Positions 7,741-18,200 of a stretch of 23,866 nucleotides of DNA are shown here, in pieces. The notes below the pieces were generated by a model. That model did no database searches and was not told the origin of the DNA. It worked only from the letters and a program-made list of their open reading frames with translations. Source of the stretch: a virus; the IMG/VR virus record IMGVR_UViG_3300042446_000634, positions 1 to 23,866 of that record; one strand, written 5' to 3'. A program made the position numbers and the translations under genes. The first letter of the stretch is position 1, and each line of letters begins with the position of its first letter.

Positions 7741-8169
7741 ATGGCAGATGATCTCCAGATTTCCCTCGTCCCTCTCTTCGCTGTCGAGAAAGAATGGGAC
7801 CGCGTCAAAAACATGTTGAAGGTGGCGACCGACATGAGCGGTGGCCGATACAAGATCAATGATCTTAAAAGGAAACTGACTACGGGGGAGTTTCAGCTTT
7901 GGGTGATCTTCGATCAGAAGTTTGAGATCGTTGCGGCAGTCACCAGCACTTGCACCGAGTACCCGGACGGGAAGTTTCTAAGCGGCCAGTTTCTTGGCGG
8001 CACCCGACTGGACGATTGGAAAGACAAGTTCTGCGATGTCTTTGATCAATGGGGTTTGGACTGTAAATGCAAAAGCGTAGAACTTACAGGCAGGTCCGGA
8101 TGGTCCAAGGTCCTAGCTCCGAACGGGTATCGAGAGATGTACCGTACCTATCAGAAAGACCTAAAGTGA
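7741..8169 (+). CDS. GNAT-like acetyltransferase-fold protein in the virion module
   Basis: This 142-residue protein starts at ATG 7741, six bases after the previous stop. The order is: an N-terminal helix (EKEWDRVKNMLKVATDM), strand and turn (GEFQLWVIFDQKFEIVAAVT), a middle strand (KFLSGQFLGG), a helix (WKDKFCDVFDQWGLDCKCKS) and the ending ELTGRSGWSKVLAPNGYREM followed by YRTYQKDLK. The G-R-x-G-W-x-x-x-L-x-x-x-G-[YF] ending is typical of small phage proteins with a GNAT-like fold that sit among virion genes. The acetyl-CoA loop (Q/R-x-x-G-x-G/A) is not clearly seen, so activity is uncertain. It may have become structural or modify a virion partner. Confidence 0.6.
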   Translation: MADDLQISLVPLFAVEKEWDRVKNMLKVATDMSGGRYKINDLKRKLTTGEFQLWVIFDQKFEIVAAVTSTCTEYPDGKFLSGQFLGGTRLDDWKDKFCDVFDQWGLDCKCKSVELTGRSGWSKVLAPNGYREMYRTYQKDLK

Positions 8170-8185
8170 CCGGAGGATATTAATC

Positions 8186-9217
8186 ATGGGTAGTGGAAAA
8201 GGCGGCTCTAGCCCGTCGCAGCCGACGACTCAGAACGTAAACAGTTCGTCGCTTCCTGCTTATGCGGAACCTTATTTCAAGTCGATGATGGATAGGGCGC
8301 AGGCGATCAGCAACAATCCCTACGTACCCTATACGGGGGAGCGTCAGGAAGCGTTCAGTACTCAGCAGAAACAGGCTTTCGATAATGTCGATAAGAATGT
8401 CGGCAACTACCAGCCCATGTTCGATCAGGCATCCCAGAGATATCAGGCGGCTAGTGGATATAATCCCACCCAAGTCACCAACACTTATGAGGCGAATGGC
8501 TACACGCCGCAGAACTGGATCGATCCCAATGTAGCTTCCCAGTACATGAGTCCCTATCAGCAGAACGTCACCGACATCAACAAGCGGGAAGCTATCAGGG
8601 ATTATGGCCAGCAGCAGCAAGTCCTGAACAGGAGTGCTCAAGCCGGGGGTGCTTTTGGCGGATACCGTCAGGGCATCGAGGCTTCCGAAGCTACCCGCAA
8701 CCTGAATACGGGGCTTCAGGATATTCAGGATAAAGGACTTCAGAACGCCTATAGCAGCGGGTTGGCTGCCTTCAATCAAGATCGTTCGTCCACGATGAAT
8801 GCGAACCAGCTTAACAACCAGTATGCTCAGAAGATGGCCGAGATGATCATGGCCGCGCAGGGGGCGAACAACCAGTACGGCATTCAGAACGCCCAGCTAC
8901 AGGCCGACGTTGGAACGCGACAGCAGAACTTGGGTTCCGCAACTCAGGCTGCTGGTCAGGCTGATGTCGCTGCTCTACAACAGGCTGGTGGTGCCCAGCA
9001 GGCATACGGTCAGGCTGGCAAGGACATTGCGTATCAGGACTTCATCAACCAGCGGGACTACGACAGGCAGAACATGAACTGGCTGAGTGGAATCCTGCGA
9101 GGCGTTCCTGTTCAGGCCAACAGCAGCACGACCGGGTACACTGCCCCACCCAGCACAACGAGTCAGATTGCTGGTCTTGGTCTCGGGGCTGCTGGTCTGG
9201 CAAAGATGGTCGGGTAA
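8186..9217 (+). CDS. Gln/Ala-rich internal virion protein (343 aa)
   Basis: GGAGGA at 8172-8177 lies eight bases before ATG 8186. The protein opens with a polar segment (GSGKGGSSPSQPTTQNVNSS), then PAYAEPYFKSMMDRAQAIS and YVPYTGERQEAFS. It continues as long helical Gln/Asn/Ala-rich stretches (YMSPYQQNVTDINKREAIRD, AYSSGLAAFNQDR, MAEMIMAAQGANNQYG) with the element QAGGAFGGYRQGIEASEATR. It ends in a Gly/Ala hydrophobic tail (QIAGLGLGAAGLAKMVG). This layout is known from the internal-protein cluster of environmental podo-like phages next to giant polyvalent proteins. A rod-like injected core protein is the likely role, by family resemblance. The stop overlaps the next ATG (TAATG). Confidence 0.65.
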   Translation: MGSGKGGSSPSQPTTQNVNSSSLPAYAEPYFKSMMDRAQAISNNPYVPYTGERQEAFSTQQKQAFDNVDKNVGNYQPMFDQASQRYQAASGYNPTQVTNTYEANGYTPQNWIDPNVASQYMSPYQQNVTDINKREAIRDYGQQQQVLNRSAQAGGAFGGYRQGIEASEATRNLNTGLQDIQDKGLQNAYSSGLAAFNQDRSSTMNANQLNNQYAQKMAEMIMAAQGANNQYGIQNAQLQADVGTRQQNLGSATQAAGQADVAALQQAGGAQQAYGQAGKDIAYQDFINQRDYDRQNMNWLSGILRGVPVQANSSTTGYTAPPSTTSQIAGLGLGAAGLAKMVG

Positions 9218-9495
9218 TGGCCCACGGGACGCACTGCACCTGTGGGGTTATGGGCATCTCCTATAACTTCGCAACCAAAGAGGGTCTTATCTTTGCGGTC
9301 GAAGAAGGGTGCCGTATGTCCGAGGCATGTATCGATATTTTTCTGAAGGTAGACCCGGAAGTCTTGCTTATTCACATCTTTGTGGACGGCACCTCAGATG
9401 TAATCTGCATCAGGAAAAATGACTCTTGGTCTTTCCGTGATGCACAAAAATCGCAGCCGTTGTTCCCTACCGAATGGTCGGAAGTGAGACACTAA
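9217..9495 (+). CDS. Hypothetical Cys-containing protein (92 aa)
   Basis: Both ends are translationally coupled: TAATG at 9215-9219 and again TAATG at 9493-9497. The protein starts MAHGTHCTCGVMG and has further cysteines at C32 and C38 (EEGCRMSEAC). A hydrophobic strand (VLLIHIFVDGTSDVICIRK) follows, then a polar end. The early CxC and the later CxxxxxC could bind metal or form a disulfide, but the spacing matches no finger I recognise. It is the only gene in this stretch without a familiar virion-style sequence, and it lies between two internal-protein genes. Function unknown. Confidence 0.6.
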   Translation: MAHGTHCTCGVMGISYNFATKEGLIFAVEEGCRMSEACIDIFLKVDPEVLLIHIFVDGTSDVICIRKNDSWSFRDAQKSQPLFPTEWSEVRH

Positions 9496-12281
9496 TGAAC
9501 ATCCTTCAGCAGCAGAATTCCGCCAAGGAACTTTCGGACCAGCAACTCCAGCAGGAGCTTCTCAATCCGTCTGGGGCGCTGCCTTCGTATCTGGCTCTCT
9601 CCGAACTCCAGCGCCGGAAGGACATGCGTGCCAGTTACCAGTCCTTGCAGGGCAAGCCCGGTAGCAGCATGGCCGAAGAGTTCTCTCGCGGTCTTGGTGG
9701 TGCTGATGTCGGTAAGTACGGCGAGGCGGTACGCGGGGCGATGCCTTCATCCCCCGGAGGGGAACAGCCGCCGATGCCGCCCCCGATGCAGCCTCCAATG
9801 CAGCCTCCAATGCAGGCTCCGATGCAGGCTCCGATGCAGGCTCCGATGCAGCAGCAGCAGTTCGCGGCTGGCGGTGCCATCATGGCCCCCGGCGCGACAC
9901 CGGCTGTTGGAGCCACCATGGGAACGCTTGGGAATTATAACAGCCAAAACAATGGTAGCTCCCCTCCGCGCAAGGACGAGAAGGATATCCTTGCTGGATT
10001 CAAGAAGGAAGATGGCAGCTTCAACCCCGCAGCCCTTGGCCCGCTGGCTGGCATCATCGCAGGGCAGTCTGTTGGCGACAGCTTCAAAGGCTTTGCCAAC
10101 TCTATGATTGGTCCTGTTCCAAGACTGCTGGGCTTCAAGGGCTTTGCCGATGGCGGTCCGGTGCATTATGACAATGGCGGCGTCATATACGGAAACACTT
10201 CTGTTCCGGATTTGTGGCGTATGATTACTGGTCAGATGGCACTGCCTTCCAGCAGCGGAAACAATATTCCCGCCATCACTGGTCCATTCTCTTCTATTGA
10301 AGCAGACAAGGCACAGGAAGCATTAAGGCCCACGAAGGCAGCCTTGGCTTCCTCTGGAGCCCTTCCCGGCCCAACGACCATTCAGGATATCCTGAAAGGT
10401 ATCGGCATCACCGACCAAAGGCTTGGGATTGCCGGTGCCTCCAACATGAACCCGTATCAATCGGTTTCGTACATTGATACCTTCGGCGGTGCCAACTCTG
10501 GTGGACCGGGTAGTGGTGGCGCTAGTGACAGCGGAACGTCTTCTAGCAACAGTGCCGCAGCAGATGGGGCTGCGGCAGACGCAAGCGCGGCGAGTGCAGG
10601 CGCGGCGTCAGCAGGGAACAGCGGGGATGACGGCACTGGAGGTGGTACTGGTGCAACCTATTACCGTGGTGGTCCGGTTCGCTTTGGTGACGGTGGTCCG
10701 GTTCGCTTCGACAAGGGCGGCGGTATTCCGAGTTGGCTGTATCGCGCACAGCGGGCAATGGGTATGCCGACTGAGCGTAGCATTCGCCCAACGGCTATCA
10801 CCGAACAGGATGTAGCCGATGCTGAAGCGACGAGGGAACGGATTGGATTGGAGAATCCCAATGCCATTCTCCCGAATCCTTATCCGCTCTCCCGTCAGTC
10901 TGAAAATAGAATACCGGGTCCCATCAACCCCGCGCTAGGCAATCAATACAATCCCTATCCAGAGGGTACATATATTCTGCCGTCTGAGCCGCGCTCTTCG
11001 GCTTTCGGAAGAAACATTGTGGACCCATTGGTGAAGCAATGGAATAAAAAGCCCGAGCCTGTCTTTAGTGAAAAAGATTTGCTCACTATGGAGCAGGTAG
11101 GCAATAGACCCAGTTGGTTCACACAAACTACAGAAGCCGAGCGTGCGGAAATTGAAGCAAAGAATGCTGTTCTGGAGCAGAAGAAAAAAGACCTGACCGC
11201 GTCTTCCGCTGGAATTCCCGCCGCAGGGATCGACAACACCGGGCGGCTTGAGCCTGCCCTGAGTAACCCGAATGGAGATGTTGATGAAGGAGGTTTTGCT
11301 CCGGGCAAAGCACCTATTCCTCAGGGCAAAGGACCTGTTGTTCCGGGCGCTCAACCCCCTCCTTCTTCGCGCAGACAGATTTCTCCTCCGGGCGGAGGTA
11401 TTCCTGATGCAAGCGGACCTAGCGGTGGTGATGGCCGTCGTGGCGGCGGCTCTCCTAATGGTGGCATTGGTGCTGCTTTAAATCCTGATCTCGATGGTTT
11501 CGTCGGACAGGTCCGTGGCTTGCAGTTGCCAGATCGATTCGGTGAGATTGAGGCCCGTAACCAGCAGGAGCGCGATGACCTGAAGGCTGGCCGGGAAAGC
11601 GACAAGGGTCTGGCCCTGCTTAAAGCTGGCATGACCATGGCTGGTGGCACCTCTTCCAATGCGCTGTCCAACATCTCTGCTGGCGTAACCGCTGGCATCA
11701 GTGAATGGAGCGCGGCAGAGAAGGAGTTCCGTGTCGCCAATCAGGCTATCCGCTCTGCCGAGAATGCCATCCAGATTGCTCGCGCCAACAGGGACGAGAG
11801 ACAGCTTGAGATGGCCGTCAAGGTGAAGATGCATTTCGAAGAAATGCGGGAGAAGGCGGCAGCCAGACGGGATGCTGCTGGTGCCGCTGCTGGTGCTAGG
11901 TCTGATGCTGCCTCTGCTAGGGCCGATGCCCGCGAAGAGCGGGTATTGGATCGTGCAGAAAGCCGTGCGCTAAGGGAAGCAGGTAGCATTCAGTCGTCCA
12001 TCAATACCCTGTCCACCTCCATAGACAGGAATGAGCGTCTGCTTACTGCCATGGGCACGAGTGGGGCCAGCCCGGAAGAACAGAAGGCTCTCCGCGAAAG
12101 GATTGCGGCTCAAGAAGCTGCAATGCACGCCCTTGTTAGAGACCTTAGTCAGCTTCGCGGCGGTATTGCCGACAGGTCCGGACGGGTGACTACATCACCC
12201 ACAACCAAATCTGCCTATGATCGTATGCCTTCCGGCACCCAATACACTGCCCCCGATGGAACGGTGAGGACGAAGCCATGA
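9495..12281 (+). CDS. Large internal virion protein with low-complexity and coiled-coil regions (928 aa)
   Basis: The start is ATG 9495, coupled to the previous stop (TAATG). The longer reading from 9474 uses a non-ATG codon inside the previous gene. The N-terminus (MNILQQQNSAKELSDQQLQQ) leads to a Met-Gln-Pro tandem repeat (about residues 98-122). A Gly/Pro-rich body follows with several GG-x-V motifs (FADGGPVHYDNGGVIYG; GGPVRF twice), then a Ser/Ala/Gly run (about residues 340-390). The C-terminal 270 residues are helical: LALLKAGMTMAGGTSSNALS, then an alternating Ala/Arg/Glu coiled coil (AARRDAAGAAAGARSDAASA, DAREERVLDRAESRALREAG) and ALRERIAAQEAAMHALVRDL. This order is typical of the gene directly before giant polyvalent proteins in environmental phages. 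It is probably packaged and injected. It overlaps the giant gene (ATGA). Confidence 0.65.
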   Translation: MNILQQQNSAKELSDQQLQQELLNPSGALPSYLALSELQRRKDMRASYQSLQGKPGSSMAEEFSRGLGGADVGKYGEAVRGAMPSSPGGEQPPMPPPMQPPMQPPMQAPMQAPMQAPMQQQQFAAGGAIMAPGATPAVGATMGTLGNYNSQNNGSSPPRKDEKDILAGFKKEDGSFNPAALGPLAGIIAGQSVGDSFKGFANSMIGPVPRLLGFKGFADGGPVHYDNGGVIYGNTSVPDLWRMITGQMALPSSSGNNIPAITGPFSSIEADKAQEALRPTKAALASSGALPGPTTIQDILKGIGITDQRLGIAGASNMNPYQSVSYIDTFGGANSGGPGSGGASDSGTSSSNSAAADGAAADASAASAGAASAGNSGDDGTGGGTGATYYRGGPVRFGDGGPVRFDKGGGIPSWLYRAQRAMGMPTERSIRPTAITEQDVADAEATRERIGLENPNAILPNPYPLSRQSENRIPGPINPALGNQYNPYPEGTYILPSEPRSSAFGRNIVDPLVKQWNKKPEPVFSEKDLLTMEQVGNRPSWFTQTTEAERAEIEAKNAVLEQKKKDLTASSAGIPAAGIDNTGRLEPALSNPNGDVDEGGFAPGKAPIPQGKGPVVPGAQPPPSSRRQISPPGGGIPDASGPSGGDGRRGGGSPNGGIGAALNPDLDGFVGQVRGLQLPDRFGEIEARNQQERDDLKAGRESDKGLALLKAGMTMAGGTSSNALSNISAGVTAGISEWSAAEKEFRVANQAIRSAENAIQIARANRDERQLEMAVKVKMHFEEMREKAAARRDAAGAAAGARSDAASARADAREERVLDRAESRALREAGSIQSSINTLSTSIDRNERLLTAMGTSGASPEEQKALRERIAAQEAAMHALVRDLSQLRGGIADRSGRVTTSPTTKSAYDRMPSGTQYTAPDGTVRTKP
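9786..9860 (+). repeat. 12-bp tandem repeats coding Met-Gln-(Pro/Ala)-Pro
   Basis: Two copies of atgcagcctcca are followed by three exact copies of atgcaggctccg, then atgcag and three more cag codons. The exactness of the last copies suggests recent slippage-type expansion. Copy number may differ among relatives. Confidence 0.9.
10668..10708 (+). repeat. 17-bp direct repeat coding GGPVRF twice
   Basis: ggtggtccggttcgctt occurs at 10668-10684 and again at 10692-10708, a 24-base period in frame. It duplicates the GG-x-V motif inside the 928-residue internal protein, next to a third related copy (DKGGGI). Confidence 0.85.
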
Positions 12282-15200
12282 GTTGGTGGGAGAATGATCC
12301 AATAGCTGGGCAGTCTCCCTCCAAGGGAGATGAATGGTGGGCGAACGATCCGGTCGTCGTCAGTAAGAAGGCTCCCGCTCCCCCGCCTCTACCCAAAGAG
12401 ACTCTGATCGGTGCTGGCATTGAAGGCCTGAAGGGTGATCTCCGGACGGGTGGAGCCCGCATCCTGCATGCCGTTGGTGCGCCTGAGTGGGCCGGGGAAG
12501 TCGAGAAGCAGGCGCAAGAGAACTACGCCCGTCAAGCTACTCGTCCCCTCACCGAGATCGAGGAGAACCCGTGGACATGGAATAGCGCCAAGGGCATCTA
12601 TGAACAGGCAGTATCATCGCTGCCCAGCATGGCCCCCGTCATGGCTGGTGGTGCCACAGGTGCCGCTATTGGCCTCGCTGGCGGTCCTCTGGGTTCGCTG
12701 GCTGGTTCCCTTATTGGCGGTGCCGCTGCGGCGATACCCCAATTCATTGGCTCTAACCTCAAGCGTCAGACCGAAGAGAACAAGGTTCCGCTTGCCGATA
12801 CCGACCTTGCCACAGCGAGTGGCACTGCCTTGGCTCAAGCGTCATTGGACTCCCTGCTTGGGGGCGGCCTGTTCGGTGGACTGTTCAAGGTCCCGGCTTC
12901 CATTGCCAAGAAGACCGTCAGCCGTATGGCCGCTAAAGCCATCGAGGGAGGCCTTACGGAGGGTCTCACAGAGATGGCGCAGCAGTGGCTGGAGGTTCTA
13001 CAGGCCAATCCAGAAAAGGCCTACGCGATGCCCCCGGAGGTTCGGAAAGAAATCCGAGACTCTGGTATCGTTGGTGGTGCCATGGGTTTGCTGGGTGGTG
13101 GTGCTTCGGGAATCAAGAAACCGCAGGCCGACCCATCCCCCACGGCGGATGACCCCTCCGTCCCGCCTGCTCCTCCGTCTACTCCCCCTCCGGGACCCGC
13201 AGGACTGCTTGAATACAGACCCAATATGCCTGAGTACCCGAATGAATGGGCACCTCAGACATATCCCGCTGGAAGGCATGACCTAGACCCGACATCCACT
13301 GGATGGGGAGAACCCAAGCCTGCTCCTGATCTCACGCCTCAGAAGCTGCTTCCCTATATCGAGCGTCCGGATGAATACCCGAATCCTTACGCTCCTCAGG
13401 TTTACCCGGCTGATCGCCACGATGGTACGCCCGGTAGCACCGGCTATGGCGGGGATGACACACAGCCCCCTCTGGGTAGCCCCCCTCCGGGTGGCCCTTC
13501 CGGGCCTGCTGGAGGGCCTTCCGGTCCTGCTGTCCCCCAACCCCCGGCTTCCCCGGCACCCCCTCCAGCGGCCCCCGTAGCCCCGCCTGCGGCCCCTGTA
13601 GCCCCTTCCCCTCCTCCTCCCCCCAAAGCCCCCGCTGGGAAGAAAGATAATACCGGGCAGCAAGTCTTCGATCACATAGCGGAACAGCTAAGGGCTGTGG
13701 CCCAGCAGGAAATCGCGGCTGGCCAGAAGGCATCTGCCAATCCGATCCAGATCAATGCCATGGCCAAGATTTGGCGAGATCGCTATGAGACGCTGGCTAG
13801 GCTAAAGGGCACGACTGCCTTCGATGAGTACAAGCTGGAGAATCTTTCGGTCCAGTATGGCGGCGATCCGAATGCCCAGCCTGAGGTAGCGGCACCCCCA
13901 CCCAAGAAGTTCCTGAAGAAGCCGACCGCCGCCCCCGAGGTGCCTGCTGCTCCAGAACAGAGCAAGACGCAGTTCTTCAACAACGAAATCCTTCGGCTAC
14001 AGAAGAAGGGCGTGAAGGACCCTGTTGCAGAGGCGACCAAGACAACCGAAGCCAAGTATCCCACCAAAACAACGTCCGCTTCAGCGCAGACCAACTATCC
14101 AGCCAAGCGTCCCTCCGAGAACGACAACAGCTACTACGACAGGGTAGTTGTCGAAGCTTACAACAACGGGATGCCTCTGCCAGAGGCGAAGAAGTTTGCT
14201 GAAGCTGCGACTGATCATCATTGGCCGCCAAAGAACAAGACGACCCTCAGTCAGTTGGGTTCAGCATTCCGTAACTGGTTTGGCCGCAGCAAGGTAGCCA
14301 ATGAAGATGGTGCCCCCATCACCCTCTACCACGGCACCTCCAAGGATAAGGACTTCTCTGGCTTCAAGGTTGGACCCCATGGTGCGTGGTTCACCACCGA
14401 TCCTGAATCTGCGTCTCAGTACGCCATGCAGAACGACAGCATGGGATACCGCCAAGGTGCTGGCTGGAAGATGGAGAAGACCAACACCGCTTCGCGGGTG
14501 ATGCCGGTCCATGTCAGGATCGAAAATCCCTACACCATGACTAGGGCCGACACGGATCAACTGAATCAGGCAAGCGGACGCCTTGGTGCCATGGGGTACA
14601 AGAAGGTTCAGTCTGATTTCTTCAATCAGCTACGGCGTCAGGGATACGACGGAGTTACCTACGGGAACGGCGTCTGGGTTGTTCTGAAGGACGCCAACCA
14701 GATCAAGTCTGTCCATAACCGTGGGACCTATGACTCGGGCTCCAACATCCTCAAGCAGGAGGGGGACATCAAAGGTCCTCAGGAAGGGCTGATCGAGGAT
14801 CGCGGAACATGGTGGGCTAACTTCAAGAGATGGGCCAAGGGTGCCCCTCTGGTGGAGAGGCCTGCAAACTATCGCGGCGGTCCCGCTGTGTTCAAAGCTT
14901 ACCATGGCACCACCCATGGGAACATAAGGCGGGTCAACTCCCGCAAGGGAGACAAGACGGGTGCCCTAGGTCAGGGCTTCTACGTCAGCACAAACCCGCG
15001 TGATGCTTCGGCTAATTACGGCACCCGTGAAGGTCCCGATGCAGTCCACCGTGTAAATCGCAGAACGTCCGAGATAGATGACTATCTGACCAACCTCCCC
15101 AAGGAGGAGAGAGCCAAGTACCTGTCGGAATACCTTGCAAACAATGGTCCATGGGATGCCAACAGCTTTGTCGGGAAAGTCCTGAAAGGGAAGTATTGGC

Positions 15201-18200
15201 CTGAGGCGCTCCTGTCCCTGCCGAACAAGGTGTATGACGCACTGGAAGCGCAGGAAGGTAACAACGTCTCGCGCTCAATTGCCGAGAAGGAAATCTTTGG
15301 AGACACCAGTGGCGTGGTGATGCCGGTCTATGTCCGACTGAACAACCCCATGGACATGCGGACCAACGGCACCAACTTCACCGGGCGAGACTACACCCGC
15401 CTGATCAAGGCGCTGAATGATCTTGCCGACAGCCATCCTAATGCTGATGTCGCTGGCCCGGTCAATATCCTGAACAACCAGTATCAGAATACCGGGAATG
15501 TCAGTGCCAAGGATGTATACGACATCATCAGGAAGTTTGGTCATGTCGATCCGGACCCTGAGTTCGGCGGGTTCGGCCAGTTGATACAGGACCTTGCCAA
15601 GAAATTGAATTACGACGGCCTGATCCAACAGGCAGGCCAGCAGTTCTCCAACATGGAGGAGATGACCAAGGACACCCTGCATGTGGTGCCCTTTAACGAC
15701 GGCCAGACAAAGAGCCAGTTCAATCGCGGCACCTTCGATGAAACAAACCGTCTTCTCAAGCAGAACCCCGACCAGAAGACTGCCGAGAACATCGTCAACG
15801 CCGAGATAGAACTGCTGCCCAACAGCGCCATCATCCGGCTCTACAAGGCAGCCAACGTCAGTTCGTTCATGCATGAGTCTTCGCATCTCTGGCTGCGGAG
15901 CATGGTCAAGAATGCACCGTTCCATTCCCAGATCGCCAAGGATGTGGAGACCATCAGGGATTGGGTTGGCAACAAGGGCGAACCCTTCACCACCGCCCAG
16001 CACGAGAAGTTCGCTCGCGGTTTCGAGTTGTTCCTCTATAGCGGAAGAGGCCCGACGGCAGCCCTCACAAAGATTTTCAAGCAGTTCGCTACATGGCTGA
16101 AGGGTGTCTACGCCAAGGCTTCCGACATCAGGACCCCCGATGGCAAGTCCATCGAGGTGCCGGAACATATCATGCAAGTCTATGAGCGCATGTTCAGTGT
16201 CGATGAGAAGACCGCCGCAGATGGGAGAACATCGTACTCCCTGAATGCCGATCCCTTGCCAATCAGTGGGGTGGCTGAGAAGTTCAGTCAGGATAAAGAA
16301 GGAAAGAATATAAGCATTCAGGGTGGCTTCTCTACCGCAGAAGCCCTGAATGTTCTTGGTATGACCATGTACTCTGATCGCATTGATCAGGTGACAGCCA
16401 AGGAACTCGTCCAGAATTCATTCGATGCCATCAAGGCTGCACAGAAGAACAAAACCCTGAACGGTCGCGGCAAGGTCGAAATCTTTGCGAACAATGCTAC
16501 CAATACCGTTACCATCAAGGACAATGGTATTGGCATGTCCACTCCCACCGTAACCAAAGCCTTCTTCACTGTGTTTGGCACAGAAAAGAAAGGTCTGTCT
16601 CCGCAGGAATCTTCCGGTGGATATGGTCTGGCGAAGATTGCCTTCCTGCTTGGCTCAAAGGAAATATACGTCAAGACCACCCACAATGGGGTGACGACCG
16701 AAGTCAGGTCTAATCCAGAAGCCATCAAGAATATGCTGACGAACAACGTGCCGATTCAGGCGCGGGTATCCAATACCCCCGACAGGCCCAATGGCACGGT
16801 TGTTCAAGTTACCTTCCCTTCGGAAAAGAAAAACAAGGATGGAACTAAGACTCCGTTCCAGATGTTTGGGGGATACTCAAGGCCCAACATTCTCGACAGT
16901 AAATTCGTTGGGAATTTTGATATCTATAATTCTAACACCAAGGAAAACAATCCGGATGAGATGAGGTCCAATGACTATGACAAATCATCAGCAACAGATA
17001 TGGATAAATTTCTTCCCCCCAAGCAGATGAACTTTCCTTGGGGCAAGATTGAACTATTTCTTGGGAAGGACATGCAGAAATACGGCGGGAGTGTTGCCGT
17101 TAACAGTGCTGGCATGCCCCAGTTTAATTGGAACGTCAAAGATGTGGGCGGCAAATCCCCTGTCATTGATGCAATCGTGAATGTTCTTCCGAACAATCGT
17201 CCCGTTCAGGATGTGACTGCTGAAGACTCCCGCTCCGGAGGAGATGTTTATCCGTTCAGAACGGACAGAGAGAACTGGGCTCCACAGATTGCCAAAGATG
17301 TAGGGAACATTTCGCAAGCGATCATGGCCGAATCAAATCGCAGAGCGATTGCAGAAGATGTGAAGAAGATGTCGTCTCTTATGGAGATGCCATACACATC
17401 CCTTGGTTCTTCGACTTCCGGGAAGTGGAAGGAGATGCAGTCCACTGTAACCGAAGCCATGATGGCTGAAAATAATTTCGCCTCCGATACTGCCAAACTC
17501 AATCCAAGCAATCCGTATTTCCACTCCAACCTGAACATCGATGTTATCGAGCGGGCTAAAGAGAAATCCGGGACTGACCCCAAGAAGGCACAAGAATTCT
17601 TTGCCAAGTTTGGTTCCATCGTCAAGGACTTTGCCTTTACGCTGGGCCGTGTCGCGAGCGAGGGAGGGGAGAAGAACTTTGCGGCTTTTGTTTCTGGCGA
17701 CAAAAGGATTGTCGGCGTATCCTTGGACAAGGAATATCGCGGAGTAAGTACAAGGGTTCCGTTCAATGGGTTCTTCATTAACCCCCTTGCTCTGCAAAGA
17801 GCGGGCACTGTTGCGGGAGGAAGAACCACATCTCCTCGTGGCATAGCTGCCAAGTGGTACGCCTTGATGATTCATGAAGCATCTCATGAAATCGAACGGA
17901 ATCATGGCGCTAGTTTTGCCTCTCAGGAAATCGACCTAGCTTCTGCTATCGGTGATCTTCCCGGACCGGATGTAATGAGGGGTCATCTTGATGACCTTGA
18001 AGCCCTTGTCTTTTCGTATCGAAAAGAAATAACCGCTTTGACGGATGCCTATTATGAACCAGATACAGAAAATTATACTGCGTCACTCGGAGACACCAAT
18101 ACGTGGAGCGGATTGGAAAAAGACACCGGACGCGGTTATGGAGTCAATGATAATGGCGTTGGAAATGAACCCAACGCCAGCCAACAGGAAGGGAATAAAG

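Noticed and set aside
12435-13286. A 283-codon plus-strand frame inside the giant gene
   Set aside because: An out-of-frame Arg/Pro-rich translation of the hydrophobic and linker-coding region. The in-frame reading matches the polyvalent N-terminus.
13440-13640. C-rich run considered as a sequencing artefact or frameshift site
   Set aside because: The frame continues uninterrupted through a normal Pro-rich linker into motifs on both sides, so no shift is needed.
15275-16177. A 300-codon minus-strand open frame
   Set aside because: It is antisense to the ART2/zincin region of the giant gene, whose motifs are clear. The minus-strand product shows no recognisable motif and has no ribosome-binding site that I could see.
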